DNA of 64,000 nucleotides from Pseudomonas sp. VD-NE ins (GTDB taxonomy: Bacteria > Pseudomonadota > Gammaproteobacteria > Pseudomonadales > Pseudomonadaceae). Both the position numbers and the translations under genes were made by a program. Below the pieces are notes generated by a model. The model had not been told where the DNA came from, ran no database searches, and saw nothing but the letters and a program-made list of their open reading frames with translations. The stretch spans positions 3,181,001-3,245,000 of the forward strand of contig NZ_CP134772.1 of assembly GCF_031882575.1 (NCBI RefSeq). The letters run 5' to 3'. Below, one piece after another: positions 34,068-43,889 of this stretch (positions are counted from its first letter, which is position 1; the number at the start of each line of letters is the position of its first letter).

Positions 34068-35267
34068 ATGCTCACGGGCAATCCAGCCGTTGCGGCCAGC
34101 GCCGAACAGCCAACTTCACTCTCCGGCCTGATGGTCGCGTTCCTGGCATTCTGCTGTGGCGCGGTCGTGGCCAATCTTTATTACGCGCAGCCAATTGTCG
34201 AACTGATTGCACCGCAGATCGGTCTGTCCAGCGCCAATGCCAGCCTGATCGTTTCGCTCACGCAGTTTGGTTACGCGCTGGGCCTGTTGCTGCTGGTGCC
34301 ACTGGCCGATCTGATGGAAAACCGCCGGCTGGTGGTCGGTTTCACCCTGGCAGCGAGCGTCACGCTGTTGTGCGCCGGGCTGACCCATTCACCGTCGATG
34401 TTCCTGGTGTTGTCTTTGCTCATCGGCCTGACCTCGGTGGCCGTGCAAATCCTGGTGCCGCTGGCGGCGCACCTGGCGCCCGAGGCCAGTCGTGGCCGCG
34501 TCGTCGGCAATATCATGAGCGGTCTGCTGTTGGGGATTCTGTTGTCGCGGCCACTGTCGAGCCTGTTGGTTGAAGTGTTCGGCTGGCGTGGGGTGTTTTA
34601 CAGCGCGGCGGCCCTGATGGCGGTCATCGCGCTGATTACCGCTGTGGCACTGCCGCGTCGGCTGCCGACGCATAAAGCCACCTATGCTGCGCTGATCGGC
34701 TCGGTGTTTGCCTTGGCCCGGCGCTATCCGCTGCTGCGTCAGCGCTCGCTGTATCAAGGGCTGCTGTTTGCCAGCTTCAGCCTGTTCTGGACCCTCGCGC
34801 CGATTGAACTGATGCGTCACCACGGCTTCACTCAGGCACACGTGGCGATCTTCGCGCTGGTCGGTGCGGTGGGTGCCATTGCGGCGCCGATCGCCGGACG
34901 CCTGGCCGATGCCGGGCATGGTCGGCGCGGCACGCTGGTCGCCTTGTTGCTGGCGCCGGTTTCGCTGTTGATCGCCGCGCTCCCGGGCAGCGGCTATGTC
35001 TGGCTGGTGGTGTGCGCGGTGCTGCTGGATTTCGCGGTGCAATTGAACATGGTGCTCGGCCAGCGTGAGGTGTACGCCCTCGATCCCCACAGCCGTGCGC
35101 GCCTGAACGCCGTGTACATGACCAGTATTTTCGTCGGCGGCGCGCTGGGGTCGCTGGTTGCGAGCCCGTTGTACGAGCATTTCGGCTGGAACCTGTCCGC
35201 CGTCGCGGTGGCGCTGCTGCCAGCGCTGGCGCTCGGGTTGTTCCTGAGCCGCAAGGGCGATGTCTGA
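34068..35267 (+). CDS. MFS transporter
   Basis: A 399-residue major-facilitator protein with about 12 TM segments; the loop after TM2 reads LADLMENRRLVVG and the second-half counterpart GRLADAGHGRRG. It resembles YnfM/NepI-like sugar or drug exporters. It diverges from the cytochrome c operon with 295 bases between; that gap shows only GC-rich sequence with repeated GCGTTGCGC-like words. It is followed by a LysR regulator, which may control it. Confidence 0.85.
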   Translation: MLTGNPAVAASAEQPTSLSGLMVAFLAFCCGAVVANLYYAQPIVELIAPQIGLSSANASLIVSLTQFGYALGLLLLVPLADLMENRRLVVGFTLAASVTLLCAGLTHSPSMFLVLSLLIGLTSVAVQILVPLAAHLAPEASRGRVVGNIMSGLLLGILLSRPLSSLLVEVFGWRGVFYSAAALMAVIALITAVALPRRLPTHKATYAALIGSVFALARRYPLLRQRSLYQGLLFASFSLFWTLAPIELMRHHGFTQAHVAIFALVGAVGAIAAPIAGRLADAGHGRRGTLVALLLAPVSLLIAALPGSGYVWLVVCAVLLDFAVQLNMVLGQREVYALDPHSRARLNAVYMTSIFVGGALGSLVASPLYEHFGWNLSAVAVALLPALALGLFLSRKGDV

Positions 35268-35361
35268 ACGACTGGGGACTTTGTTCAAGCACGGCGGTAC
35301 AAGACGTCGTGGGAACAGTGATGCACAATCATCCGCGTTCCCTTTCGACCGGACCCCGCTT

Positions 35362-36285
35362 ATGGACAAGTTGCTGGCACTGAAGATGTTTGTGGAAACC
35401 GTGCGCTGCGGGGGCTATTCCTCGGCAGCGCGCAAACTCGGGATATCCACGTCGTCAGTGACACGGCAAGTGGCCGGGCTGGAACACGAGCTGGGCGCGA
35501 GCCTGCTCAATCGCACCACGCGCAACACCAGCGTGACCGTTGCCGGCCAGACCTATTTCGAAAAAGCCGTGGCGATTCTCGACGCGATCGACGAAGCCGA
35601 TGCTGTCGTCGCCGATCGTGGCGCCGAAGCGCAGGGCCGTCTGCGCATCAGCGTGCCGGTGGAGTTCGGGCGGCGCCTGATCGCGCCGCATTTGAGCCGC
35701 TTGCTCGAGCGGCATCCGGGCCTGGAAATCAGTCTGTCGCTGAGCGATCAGGTCAGCGACCTGCTCAGCGAGCAGATCGATGTTTCGGTGCGACTCGGAT
35801 CGTCGGTGGTCAGTGAAGACATCGTCAGCAAACGCGTGGGGCAGTTCGAACGCTGGGTGGTAGCCAGTCCGGCGTATCTGGCGCGTAGCGCGGCGCTCTG
35901 TCATCCACGGGATTTGCTGGAGCATCAATGCCTGCGTTTCGATTACGGCGGCACCCACCAGCACTGGACCTTTCAGAATGAAGACGCGCCCATTCAGCTC
36001 AACGTCCATGGGCGCCTGCAAAGCAACAACGCCGACATCCTGCGCGAAGCCGCCATCGGTGGAGGCGGGGTTACGCTGCTGGCCGACTGGCTGGTGCGCG
36101 ACGACGTCGCAGCCGGCCGGCTGACCCGATTGCTTGAGCAGTACGAGGTCAATCCCGGCAGCGCCAGTACGTGCATCAACGCGTTGTATTTACCCAATCA
36201 CCGTGGGTCCAGCCGGATCAACGTGTTCATCGATTTTCTGGTGGAGATTCTCAGCCCGGCGGCCGCAACCACGCCCGCCGCGTGA
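35362..36285 (+). CDS. LysR-family transcriptional regulator
   Basis: A 307-residue LysR protein of the CrgA/DmlR-like branch, starting MDKLLALKMFVETVRCGGYS with LLNRTTRNTSVTVAG after the recognition helix. The open frame extends back to 35260 inside the MFS gene, but the ATG at 35362 matches the family start. It likely controls the MFS gene 94 bases upstream or the divergent molybdenum hydroxylase operon. It converges with xylH at a 10-base gap. Confidence 0.88.
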   Translation: MDKLLALKMFVETVRCGGYSSAARKLGISTSSVTRQVAGLEHELGASLLNRTTRNTSVTVAGQTYFEKAVAILDAIDEADAVVADRGAEAQGRLRISVPVEFGRRLIAPHLSRLLERHPGLEISLSLSDQVSDLLSEQIDVSVRLGSSVVSEDIVSKRVGQFERWVVASPAYLARSAALCHPRDLLEHQCLRFDYGGTHQHWTFQNEDAPIQLNVHGRLQSNNADILREAAIGGGGVTLLADWLVRDDVAAGRLTRLLEQYEVNPGSASTCINALYLPNHRGSSRINVFIDFLVEILSPAAATTPAA

Positions 36286-36295
36286 TCCCTGTGGC

Positions 36296-37432
36296 TCAAC
36301 GGCGCCCGGTCCGAGTACTCACATCCACCCAAACCGCCAACACCAGAATGCTGCCCTTAACGATCATCTGCCAGTAACTGTCGACGTCGAGCATCGACAT
36401 ACCGTTGTCCAGGCTGGTGATGACCAGCGCGCCGAGGAGGGCGCCGTACACCGTGCCGGAGCCACCGCGCATGGAAGTACCGCCGATAAAGCACGCGGCG
36501 ATGGCGTCGAGTTCGCCCATGCTGCCGGCCGAGGGCGAACCGGCGGCCAGGCGTGCGGTGTTGACCACGCCGGCGAGGGCGCACATCACGCCCATGATCC
36601 CGAAAATCCACAGCTTCACGGCCTGCACATTGATCCCGGACAGGCGCGTCGCTTCCATGTTGCTGCCCACGGCATAGACGCGGCGACCGAACACGGTCTG
36701 ACTGGTCACGTAGCTGAACACGCCCAGCAGAATCAGCAGCAACAAGACCGGCACGGGAATGCCGTCATAGCTGTTGAGCGTCTGCACGAAACCGGTCAGC
36801 ACAGCGCCGATCACCAACACGCGGATGACATCGCGCAGCAATGAATGCGCCGCGAGACCGTGAAGAGCGCGATTGCGCCGTTGTTTCCAGGTCAGGAATA
36901 CCGTCAGCGCAAACAGCAGAACGCCAAGGCCGGTGCCGATCGCATGGGGCAGGTAACCCTGGCCGATGTAGACGAGTTCTGGCGATACCGGTGCGATGGT
37001 CGTGCCACCGGTAATCCCAAGCAGAATCCCGCGAAACGCCAGCATGCCGCCCAGACCGACGATGAACGAGGGGATGCGCAGATAAGCCGTCATGTAACCG
37101 TTGGCGAGACCAATCATCAGGCCACACAGGGCGACCAGACTCAGGTTCGCCAGCAGCGGAATGTGATAGACCACATCGAGAATCGCCGCGAGTCCGCCGA
37201 GCAGGCCGAGCAATGAGCCGACCGATAAATCGATCTCGCCGCTGATGATCACCAGCACCATGCCGCAGGCGAGAATGCCGGTAATCGACATCTGCCTTAG
37301 CAGATTGGAAAGGTTGCGCGGAGTGAGGAATCCGCCCTCGGTCTGCCAGCTGAAGAACAGCCAGATCAGCACCACGGCAAACACCAGCGCGAGCATTTTG
37401 TAGCGAGTGAACAGTTGTTTGACCTGATTCAT
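36296..37432 (-). CDS. xylH: Xylose ABC transporter permease XylH
   Basis: A 378-residue permease of the ribose/xylose (CUT2) class with about ten TM segments. It shows ACGMVLVIISGEIDLSVGS and GGTSMRGGSGTVYGALLGA, hallmarks of the family. The ATG follows the xylG stop with no gap. In the P. fluorescens xylose (xut) locus the same FGH set is found. It is the last gene of the operon. Confidence 0.93.
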   Translation of the reverse strand: MNQVKQLFTRYKMLALVFAVVLIWLFFSWQTEGGFLTPRNLSNLLRQMSITGILACGMVLVIISGEIDLSVGSLLGLLGGLAAILDVVYHIPLLANLSLVALCGLMIGLANGYMTAYLRIPSFIVGLGGMLAFRGILLGITGGTTIAPVSPELVYIGQGYLPHAIGTGLGVLLFALTVFLTWKQRRNRALHGLAAHSLLRDVIRVLVIGAVLTGFVQTLNSYDGIPVPVLLLLILLGVFSYVTSQTVFGRRVYAVGSNMEATRLSGINVQAVKLWIFGIMGVMCALAGVVNTARLAAGSPSAGSMGELDAIAACFIGGTSMRGGSGTVYGALLGALVITSLDNGMSMLDVDSYWQMIVKGSILVLAVWVDVSTRTGRR

Positions 37433-38989
37433 TTACGCGGATTTCCGATCATTATTGTTATGGCTGCCAGACTGGCTGAGGGCGGCGGCGAGCACCTGTT
37501 CCTGGGTGAGTTCATGGTTGATGAAGTCGCCACGCAACTGGCCTTCGCCAATCACCAGCACGCGGTCGGACACGCCGAGCACTTCGGCCAGCTCCGACGA
37601 GACCATGATGATCGACACACCTGCTGCGGCCAGCGCACCCATCAACTTGTAGATTTCGTATTTGGCGCCGACGTCCACACCTCGGGTCGGCTCATCGAGA
37701 ATCAGTACCCGGGGTTTGGCCAGCAGCATCTTCGCCAGCACGGCTTTTTGCTGATTGCCACCCGAGAGGCTGGTGATCGGCAGAAAAGGGCTGGCGGTCT
37801 TGAGGTGCAGGCGCGATATTTCCCGATCGATGCAGCCCAGTTCGGCTTCGGCGTCGATGCGGGTCAGCTTCGAGTAGTTGTCCAGCACAGCGAGGGTGAT
37901 GTTCTGGCCGACGCCCAGATCCGGAATGATGCCTTGGCGCTTGCGGTCCTCCGGCACCAGGCACAGACCAGCGCGGATTGATTTGAGCGGCGTGCGGGTG
38001 TCGATGGGATGACCGTCCAGCCAGACTTCGCCCTCGTGACGACCGGGGTAAGCGCCAAACAGCGCGGTCACTAGTTCGGTACGGCCGGCACCAACCAGCC
38101 CGGCGATGCCGAGGATTTCGCCGCGCTTGAGGACGAATGAAATATCGTCGACCCGTTTGCGCTTGGGGTTGTCGACGTCGTAGCAGGTGATGTGGCGGGC
38201 CTCGAAAATCACTTCGCCGATGTCGTGCGGCTCGGCGGGGTAGAGGTTGCTCATTTCCCGGCCGACCATCTGCGTGATGATCTGCGCAATGTCCATGTCG
38301 GCCATGGCGGTGGTGGCGATGTGTTTGCCGTCGCGGATCACCGAAATGGTGTCGCACACGGCGGCCACTTCATCTAGCTTGTGCGAGATGTAGACGCAGG
38401 CAACGCCTTTGGCTTTGAGGTCGCGGATGATGTCCAGCAACACCTCGATTTCCGAACGGCTCAAGGCCGAGGAAGGCTCGTCGAGGATCAGCAGGCGTGC
38501 CTTCTTGTTCAGGGCCTTGGCGATTTCCACCAGTTGCTGATAGCCGCCGCCGTACTGCGAAACCGGCAGCGATACGTTCATGTCGGGGACTTTGAGTTCG
38601 CGCATCAGGGCTTCGGCGCGGTGGATCATCGCCGGGTAATTCATGCGTCCGCCGGGCAGCGTGAGTTCGTGGCCCATGAAGATGTTTTCGGCCACCGACA
38701 GATCGGGTACCAGCGTCAATTCCTGGTGAATGATGACGATACCGGCGGCTTCCGTTTCGCTGATCGATTGCGCCCTGAGCGGTTGCCCGTCCCAGAGTAT
38801 TTCCCCGTCCCAGGTGCCGTGGGGGTAGACCGCCGAGAGGATCTTCATCAGCGTCGACTTGCCGGCACCATTCTCGCCGCACAGGCCAACGCACTCGGCG
38901 GGCCTGACCTTGATGTCGATGCCGTTGAGCGCTTTGACACCGCCGAAGGTTTTGATGATGCCGTTCATTTGCAGCAGATAGTCGGACAT
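37433..38989 (-). CDS. xylG: Xylose ABC transporter ATPase XylG
   Basis: A 518-residue double ATPase of the CUT2 sugar class. The first domain has GENGAGKST and a loop [14 protein letters not shown] in place of a plain LSGGQ; the second has [10 protein letters not shown] and [11 protein letters not shown]. The opening [21 protein letters not shown] is typical for XylG. It energises d-xylose import with XylF and XylH. A REP doublet sits in the 154-base gap to xylF. Confidence 0.94.
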   Translation of the reverse strand: MSDYLLQMNGIIKTFGGVKALNGIDIKVRPAECVGLCGENGAGKSTLMKILSAVYPHGTWDGEILWDGQPLRAQSISETEAAGIVIIHQELTLVPDLSVAENIFMGHELTLPGGRMNYPAMIHRAEALMRELKVPDMNVSLPVSQYGGGYQQLVEIAKALNKKARLLILDEPSSALSRSEIEVLLDIIRDLKAKGVACVYISHKLDEVAAVCDTISVIRDGKHIATTAMADMDIAQIITQMVGREMSNLYPAEPHDIGEVIFEARHITCYDVDNPKRKRVDDISFVLKRGEILGIAGLVGAGRTELVTALFGAYPGRHEGEVWLDGHPIDTRTPLKSIRAGLCLVPEDRKRQGIIPDLGVGQNITLAVLDNYSKLTRIDAEAELGCIDREISRLHLKTASPFLPITSLSGGNQQKAVLAKMLLAKPRVLILDEPTRGVDVGAKYEIYKLMGALAAAGVSIIMVSSELAEVLGVSDRVLVIGEGQLRGDFINHELTQEQVLAAALSQSGSHNNNDRKSA

Positions 38990-39030
38990 GGGCAGGGCTC
39001 GTAATCAAAGACTCATACACCACTGAACCT

Positions 39031-39121
39031 GTGTGGGAGCGAGCCTGCTCGCGAAAGCGTCAGTTCAGGCAATGCTTCGTTGACTGACACACTGCATTCG
39101 CGAGCAGGCTCGCTCCCACAA
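39031..39121. repeat. REP doublet (REPIN) between xylF and xylG
   Basis: Two facing copies of a Pseudomonas REP: GTGTGGGAGCGAGCCTGCTC at 39031-39050 continuing GCGAA, and its inverse from 39097 to 39120 ending CGCTCCCACA. About 40 bases separate them. Such doublets are common between Pseudomonas genes and can affect mRNA stability or transcription within an operon. Confidence 0.9.
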
Positions 39122-39143
39122 GGGTTTTTCGCATTACCGGAGG

Positions 39144-40145
39144 TCACTTCCCGGCAATTTGCGCCTTGGTGTAGAAGCCGTCCTGTTCGAGCAGGTCGAT
39201 GTTGTCCTTGGTCAGCGGGGTTGGCGTGAGCAGGATGGTGTCGACTTTTTTGCTGCCGTTGTCGTATTGCGAGCTGAAAGCGGGTTTTTCGTTGCGCGCC
39301 AGTTGCACCGAGAGCTTGGCTGCTTCGCTGGCGATGAGTTTCAGCGGCTTGTACACGGTCATGGTTTGCGTGCCGGCGATCACACGCTTGACTGCGGCAA
39401 GGTCAGCATCCTGCCCGGAAATCGGCACCTTGCCGGCCAGTTGCTGCGCCGCCAATGCCTGGATCGCGCCACCGGCCGTAGCGTCGTTGGAGGCAACGAT
39501 GCCGTCGATTTTGTTGTCGTTGCGGGTCAGGGCGTTTTCAACAATGCTCAGCGCTTCGGTCGGGTTCCATTCCTTCACCCACTGCTGACCGACGATCTTG
39601 ATATCGCCCTTGTCGATGGCCGGTTGCAGCACTTTCATCTGGCCTTCACGCAGGATCTTCGCGTTGTTGTCGGTGGGCGCACCACCGAGCAAAAAGTAAT
39701 TACCCTTGGGCGCGGCATTCAGCACGCCGCTGGCCTGCATCTCACCGACCTTTTCGTTATCGAAGGAAATGTACGCGTCGACATCGGCGTTAAGAATCAG
39801 TCGATCGTAGGAGACGACTTTGATCCCGGCTTTCTTCGCTTCGGCCACCGCGTTGGTCAGCACCGTGGCGTTGAACGGCACGATGACGATGACATCGACG
39901 CCCCGGGAAATAAGGTTTTCGATCTGGGAAATCTGCTTCTGCTCGTTGGCATCGGCCGACTGCACGAAGACCTTGGCGTCCATTTTTTCTGCTGCCGCGA
40001 CGAAGTAGTCACGGTCACGCGACCAGCGTTCCAGGCGCAGATCATCAATGGAAAAACCGATTTTCGGGTGGGCAGCGTCAGCCATCACCGGCAGTGACAG
40101 CAGCGCCAGGGCAGTGGCCAATAGCGTGCGTTTTACGTTCTTCAT
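39144..40145 (-). CDS. xylF: Periplasmic xylose-binding protein XylF
   Basis: A 333-residue periplasmic binding protein with a signal peptide (MKNVKRTLLATALALLSLPV, cut near ADA). The mature part starts HPKIGFSIDDLRLERW, the XylF signature that contacts the pentose, and holds GGAPTDNNAK and SGQDADLAAVKR. The upstream open frame to 40262 is not used: AAAGGA and a CA motif precede the ATG at 40145. It delivers xylose to XylGH. Confidence 0.94.
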   Translation of the reverse strand: MKNVKRTLLATALALLSLPVMADAAHPKIGFSIDDLRLERWSRDRDYFVAAAEKMDAKVFVQSADANEQKQISQIENLISRGVDVIVIVPFNATVLTNAVAEAKKAGIKVVSYDRLILNADVDAYISFDNEKVGEMQASGVLNAAPKGNYFLLGGAPTDNNAKILREGQMKVLQPAIDKGDIKIVGQQWVKEWNPTEALSIVENALTRNDNKIDGIVASNDATAGGAIQALAAQQLAGKVPISGQDADLAAVKRVIAGTQTMTVYKPLKLIASEAAKLSVQLARNEKPAFSSQYDNGSKKVDTILLTPTPLTKDNIDLLEQDGFYTKAQIAGK

Positions 40146-40162
40146 GGTGGGGCGTCCTTTTA

Positions 40163-40170
40163 TTGTTGTT
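40163..40170 (-). promoter_or_regulatory. Crc/Hfq-type CA motif before xylF
   Basis: Minus-strand AACAACAA, a perfect AAnAAnAA, next to the AAAGGAC ribosome site of xylF. Fits catabolite repression of xylose uptake. Confidence 0.5.
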
Positions 40171-40294
40171 GGAAAGACACGGCCTGACGATGAGTATCGG
40201 GCTGGTAAAACTGTAGAGAATCCGCAGGCGCTGCAGACACAGATTTGTCGTAGAAATGTCACCGCGTGGATGCGCCCGCAGACTTCCTCTGTGA

Positions 40295-41611
40295 TCAGCG
40301 ATAGATGAACCGATTGACGATGTTCTCGAGCCTTTCCTGGCGGCCGCTGACGGCTTGCGGGTTCAAGTCGTTGGTGAACGCGTGCTCGGCCAACGACTCA
40401 AGGTTGAAGTCACCGGCCATCACTGCCTGCCCGAATGGCTGCTGCCAACCGGCGTAGCGTTGATCCTTGAGCCGTTGCAGTTCGTCGTTCTGGACCATGG
40501 CTGCTGCCCGCTCCAGAGACAGGGCGAGAACGTCCATGGCACCGACGTGGCCATGGAACAGATCGATCTGATCAAGGCTTTGCCGGCGCACCTTGGAGTC
40601 GAAGTTGAAACCGCCATTCTTGAAGCCGCCGGCCTTGAGGATTTCATAGGTGGCCAGGGTCATTTCTTCGACGCTGTTAGGGAATTGATCGGTGTCCCAG
40701 CCGTTTTGCGGATCACCGCGGTTGGCGTCGATGCTGCCGAAAATCCCCAGCGAGACGGCCGTGGCAATCTCGTGATGGAAGCTGTGCCCGGCGAGGGTCG
40801 CGTGGTTGGCCTCGATGTTGACCTTGATTTCGTGCTCCAGCCCGAACTGCTGGAGAAAGCCGAATACGGTGGCGCTGTCGTAATCGTATTGGTGCTTGGT
40901 CGGCTCCTGCGGCTTGGGTTCGATCAGCAGATCACCGGTGAAACCGATCTTGTGCTTGTGCTCGACCACCATGCGCATGAAGCGGCCGAGCTGTTCGCGC
41001 TCACGTTTCAAGTCCGTGTTGAGCAAGGTTTCGTAGCCTTCGCGGCCGCCCCACAACACGTAGTTGGCGCCTTTCAGGCGATGGGTCGCGTTCATGGCGC
41101 TGAACACTTGCGCTGCGGCGCAGGCGAACACTTCGGGATCGGGGTTGCTCGCGGCGCCGGCAGCGAAACGCGGGTTGCTGAAGCAATTGGCGGTGCCCCA
41201 CAAGAGCTTGATTCCGCTTTGTTCCTGATGTTGCTCGAGGTGATCAACCATCTGCGCGAAGTGGTTGCGATACTCCTTCAGAGAGCTGCCTTCTGGGGCG
41301 ACATCGGTGTCATGGAAGCAGTAATAGTCGATGCCCAGTTTGGAGAAGAATTCGAAGGCCGCTGCTGCCTTGCCGATCGCCAATTCCATGGGATCGCCGG
41401 CGTGTTGCCATGGGCGCTTGAACGTCCCCGCACCGAACACATCGGAACCCGGCCAGACGAACGTGTGCCAGTAACACGCGGCCATGCGCAGGTGTTCGCG
41501 CATGGGTTTGCCGAGGATGAGTTTGTCGGCGTCGTAGTGACGGAAGGAGAGGGGAGAATCGCTATCCGGGCCTTCGTAGCGAATCGCATCGACATCGGGG
41601 AAATACTGCAT
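40295..41611 (-). CDS. xylA: Xylose isomerase XylA
   Basis: A 438-residue class II xylose isomerase converting d-xylose to d-xylulose in the cytoplasm. Active-site words are [13 protein letters not shown] (catalytic His and Asp), [21 protein letters not shown] and [12 protein letters not shown] with metal ligands. The frame is open upstream to 41779, but [14 protein letters not shown] at 41611 is the family start and has AAGGACAAGG before it. It lies upstream of xylFGH with a 149-base gap. No xylulokinase gene follows. Confidence 0.95.
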   Translation of the reverse strand: MQYFPDVDAIRYEGPDSDSPLSFRHYDADKLILGKPMREHLRMAACYWHTFVWPGSDVFGAGTFKRPWQHAGDPMELAIGKAAAAFEFFSKLGIDYYCFHDTDVAPEGSSLKEYRNHFAQMVDHLEQHQEQSGIKLLWGTANCFSNPRFAAGAASNPDPEVFACAAAQVFSAMNATHRLKGANYVLWGGREGYETLLNTDLKREREQLGRFMRMVVEHKHKIGFTGDLLIEPKPQEPTKHQYDYDSATVFGFLQQFGLEHEIKVNIEANHATLAGHSFHHEIATAVSLGIFGSIDANRGDPQNGWDTDQFPNSVEEMTLATYEILKAGGFKNGGFNFDSKVRRQSLDQIDLFHGHVGAMDVLALSLERAAAMVQNDELQRLKDQRYAGWQQPFGQAVMAGDFNLESLAEHAFTNDLNPQAVSGRQERLENIVNRFIYR

Positions 41612-41622
41612 GGACCTTGTCC

Positions 41623-41633
41623 TTGTTGTTCTT
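41623..41633 (-). promoter_or_regulatory. Crc/Hfq-type CA motifs before xylA
   Basis: On the minus strand two overlapping AAnAAnAA words (AAGAACAA and AACAACAA) stand directly ahead of the xylA ribosome site. Confidence 0.5.
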
Positions 41634-41779
41634 GGCGGTGTCTCGATACTAGCAACGGCCCTGACCCTGCTGATTATGAAAAACATCAACACGGGGTGCG
41701 ATTTTGCGTATTGAGCTTCTTCGGCCACGGGCCTAGTCTGTGCCAATCGCCTCCGTGACCAGAGGCCCGGAACAAGCAT

Positions 41780-41787
41780 AAAAACAA
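41780..41787 (+). promoter_or_regulatory. Crc/Hfq-type CA motif at the xylR start
   Basis: AAAAACAA (AAnAAnAA) ends on the first base of the xylR ATG, so binding there would cover the start codon. Confidence 0.4.
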
Positions 41788-42962
41788 TGAAAACCGTACC
41801 GCCTGTTCACCGCATCGCCCTGTTGTTCAACGGCAGCAAGATCTACGACCGAGGCATCATCAGCGGCATCGGCAACTACCTGAGCAGCACCCGTGCTTCC
41901 TGGGACCTGTTTCTCGAAGAGGATTTTCTCTGTCGTTTGAAAGGCATCGAGCGCTGGCAGGGCGACGGGATCATCGCCGACTTCGACGATCCGCTGATTG
42001 GCGAGGCGTTGGCCGATATCCAGATGCCGGTGGTAGCAGTAGGGGGCTCGTACGAGGATAAGCGCGCCTATCCGAAAGCGATTCCGTACGTCGCCACCGA
42101 TAACAACGCGCTGATGACGCTGGCTTATACGCACTTGATCGAGGCGGGACTGCAACGTTTTGCCTGCTTCAGCCTGCCGGAAGCGCAGGCCAATCGCTGG
42201 GCGCAGGAGCGGGAAAAAGCCTTTCGCAAACTGATGAAACGCGACGGCCTGCACGGCGAAATCTATCGCGGCATGGGCACCAGCGCACCGCTGTGGGACA
42301 GCGCCGTCGAACAGTTGATAGCCTGGCTGCAAAGCCTGCCCAAGCCGATCGGCATCATCGCCGTCAGCGACGCCCGCGCGCGGCAACTACTGCAAGCCTG
42401 CCTGACCGCCGGGATTGCCGTGCCGGAGCAAGTGGCATTGATTGGCATCGACAATGATCCGCTGACCCGCAGCCTGACCCGCGTGCCGCTGAGTTCGGTT
42501 ATTCAGGGCACGGAAACCATGGGCCGAACTGCCGCGCAATTGCTTCACCAGATGCTGCACGGCATGCCGTCCACCGGCACACAGATCCTGATCCCGCCGG
42601 ATGCTGTGAACGTGCAGGTGTCGAGCTTGCACCAACCATTGGGCAATCCTTACGTCATGCAAGCGCTGCTGTTTATTCGCCAATATGCTTGCCAGGGCAT
42701 CAAAACAGCGCAAGTCGCGGCATATGTCGGTGTGTCGCGTTCGTCACTCGAAGCGCATTTTCGCGCTGAGCGAGGCTGCAGCGTGCATGACGAGATTTTG
42801 CGTTTCAAACTGGCAGCGGCTACCAAGGGCCTGACAAGTAGCGATTCGGTCATTGCTGACGTTGCGCGCAGTTGTGGGTTTAAATCTGCGCAGTATTTGC
42901 ACACGGTGTTTCGGCGAGAGTTGGGTTGTACGCCTCGGGAGTATCAGCAAAATGGGAAATAG
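41787..42962 (+). CDS. xylR: Xylose operon regulator XylR (AraC family)
   Basis: A 391-residue activator. The first 275 residues form a LacI-like sugar-binding domain ([21 protein letters not shown], then [15 protein letters not shown]), and the last 100 form an AraC HTH pair ([23 protein letters not shown] and [20 protein letters not shown]). This fusion is specific to XylR. It is divergent from xylA with 175 bases between, where its operators and both promoters should lie. It should activate xylA and xylFGH when xylose binds. Confidence 0.93.
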   Translation: MKTVPPVHRIALLFNGSKIYDRGIISGIGNYLSSTRASWDLFLEEDFLCRLKGIERWQGDGIIADFDDPLIGEALADIQMPVVAVGGSYEDKRAYPKAIPYVATDNNALMTLAYTHLIEAGLQRFACFSLPEAQANRWAQEREKAFRKLMKRDGLHGEIYRGMGTSAPLWDSAVEQLIAWLQSLPKPIGIIAVSDARARQLLQACLTAGIAVPEQVALIGIDNDPLTRSLTRVPLSSVIQGTETMGRTAAQLLHQMLHGMPSTGTQILIPPDAVNVQVSSLHQPLGNPYVMQALLFIRQYACQGIKTAQVAAYVGVSRSSLEAHFRAERGCSVHDEILRFKLAAATKGLTSSDSVIADVARSCGFKSAQYLHTVFRRELGCTPREYQQNGK

Positions 42963-42989
42963 CGGGCGACAACAAAGGGCAGGATTTCA

Positions 42990-43730
42990 ATGACTGGTAG
43001 TGAGGCTGGAGTGCAAAAAGGTAAAACATGGAAGCGCGTCAATACTTACGAACAATGCCCACAGCTGGGCTATTTACTCGATGCGTGGGTTGCTGCGGTT
43101 GAGCGCTACACGGCACACTTTCCTGATAACCCGTGGAGCTACAACGAACGCGCCATTCTCAGCACATTGGCCGGTGCCGCCTGGACGCTGGATGGATGGG
43201 TCGCACTGGAAGAGTTCGCCACATCAAAGCGTCTAAGGAAACTGGAGCCGGGTGTCGATCACGGCGACAAACTCAGGAAGGGGCGTTGCGACTTGTTCGT
43301 CAGTTCGCCTGAAGCAAGCTTCGTCTTCGAAGCGAAACAGGCCAACCAGCCGATCGGAGGTCGATCCGATGGTTTCTCGTACGCCTACAACGCGATGGGT
43401 GCCGCTTGGGACGATATCGGCGATGTGCAGGTCGGAGAGGCAGATTACCGTTTTGCTGCGACTTTTGTGGTGCCTATGATTCCGCTCGGCGAGATAATCC
43501 CCGAGGGGGGCAAGCTGGGTGATATCTGCGCCAATAAAGTCGAAGGCTTCCTGAAGCCATGGCTCGAAAAGACAATGGGATGCTTGGGCAAAGACGCGAA
43601 GTATCAGGATTTCGCGTTCGTTTTCCCTAATCTGGGCGACAAAAACCATGTCATGCGAGGCCGATATTACCCTGGCGTCGTCTTGGTGTTGAAAGAACGT
43701 CGGCGCGCAACCTCTCGAAGTGCTGCTTAG
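42990..43730 (+). CDS. Hypothetical protein with a PD-(D/E)XK nuclease-like motif
   Basis: A 246-residue protein with no named family. Residues 53-61 (ERAILSTLA) could be the first core helix with Glu53, followed by Asp101 in GRCDLFV and Glu114-x-Lys116 in FVFEAKQAN. This spacing and the hydrophobic strands around it match the PD-(D/E)XK nuclease fold. No signal peptide or TM segment. AGGAT precedes the ATG, 27 bases after xylR. It faces an FRG-domain gene. Nuclease activity is inference; it could be a degenerate or structural relative. Confidence 0.65.
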   Translation: MTGSEAGVQKGKTWKRVNTYEQCPQLGYLLDAWVAAVERYTAHFPDNPWSYNERAILSTLAGAAWTLDGWVALEEFATSKRLRKLEPGVDHGDKLRKGRCDLFVSSPEASFVFEAKQANQPIGGRSDGFSYAYNAMGAAWDDIGDVQVGEADYRFAATFVVPMIPLGEIIPEGGKLGDICANKVEGFLKPWLEKTMGCLGKDAKYQDFAFVFPNLGDKNHVMRGRYYPGVVLVLKERRRATSRSAA

Positions 43731-43889
43731 TCGGTCATATCGCGAGAATATCTGACGTGGCTGCCCGGATGCAGGTCAAAGGATTCAGAGGGAAGGGCGG
43801 AGAGTTAGCAGGCGGTGAAGATGCATTAAAGATCGCCCCACGACAGCTCTGATGTGTCTGCAGCAACGTTCACCGCCCAGTTTTCCAAG

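Noticed and set aside
35260..35361. N-terminal extension of the LysR regulator overlapping the MFS gene
   Set aside because: The extra residues do not belong to the LysR fold; MDKL at 35362 is the standard start.
40355..41758. 467-codon open frame antisense to xylA
   Set aside because: It mirrors xylA codon positions in a high-GC gene, has no recognisable domain and no ribosome site; xylA itself is certain.
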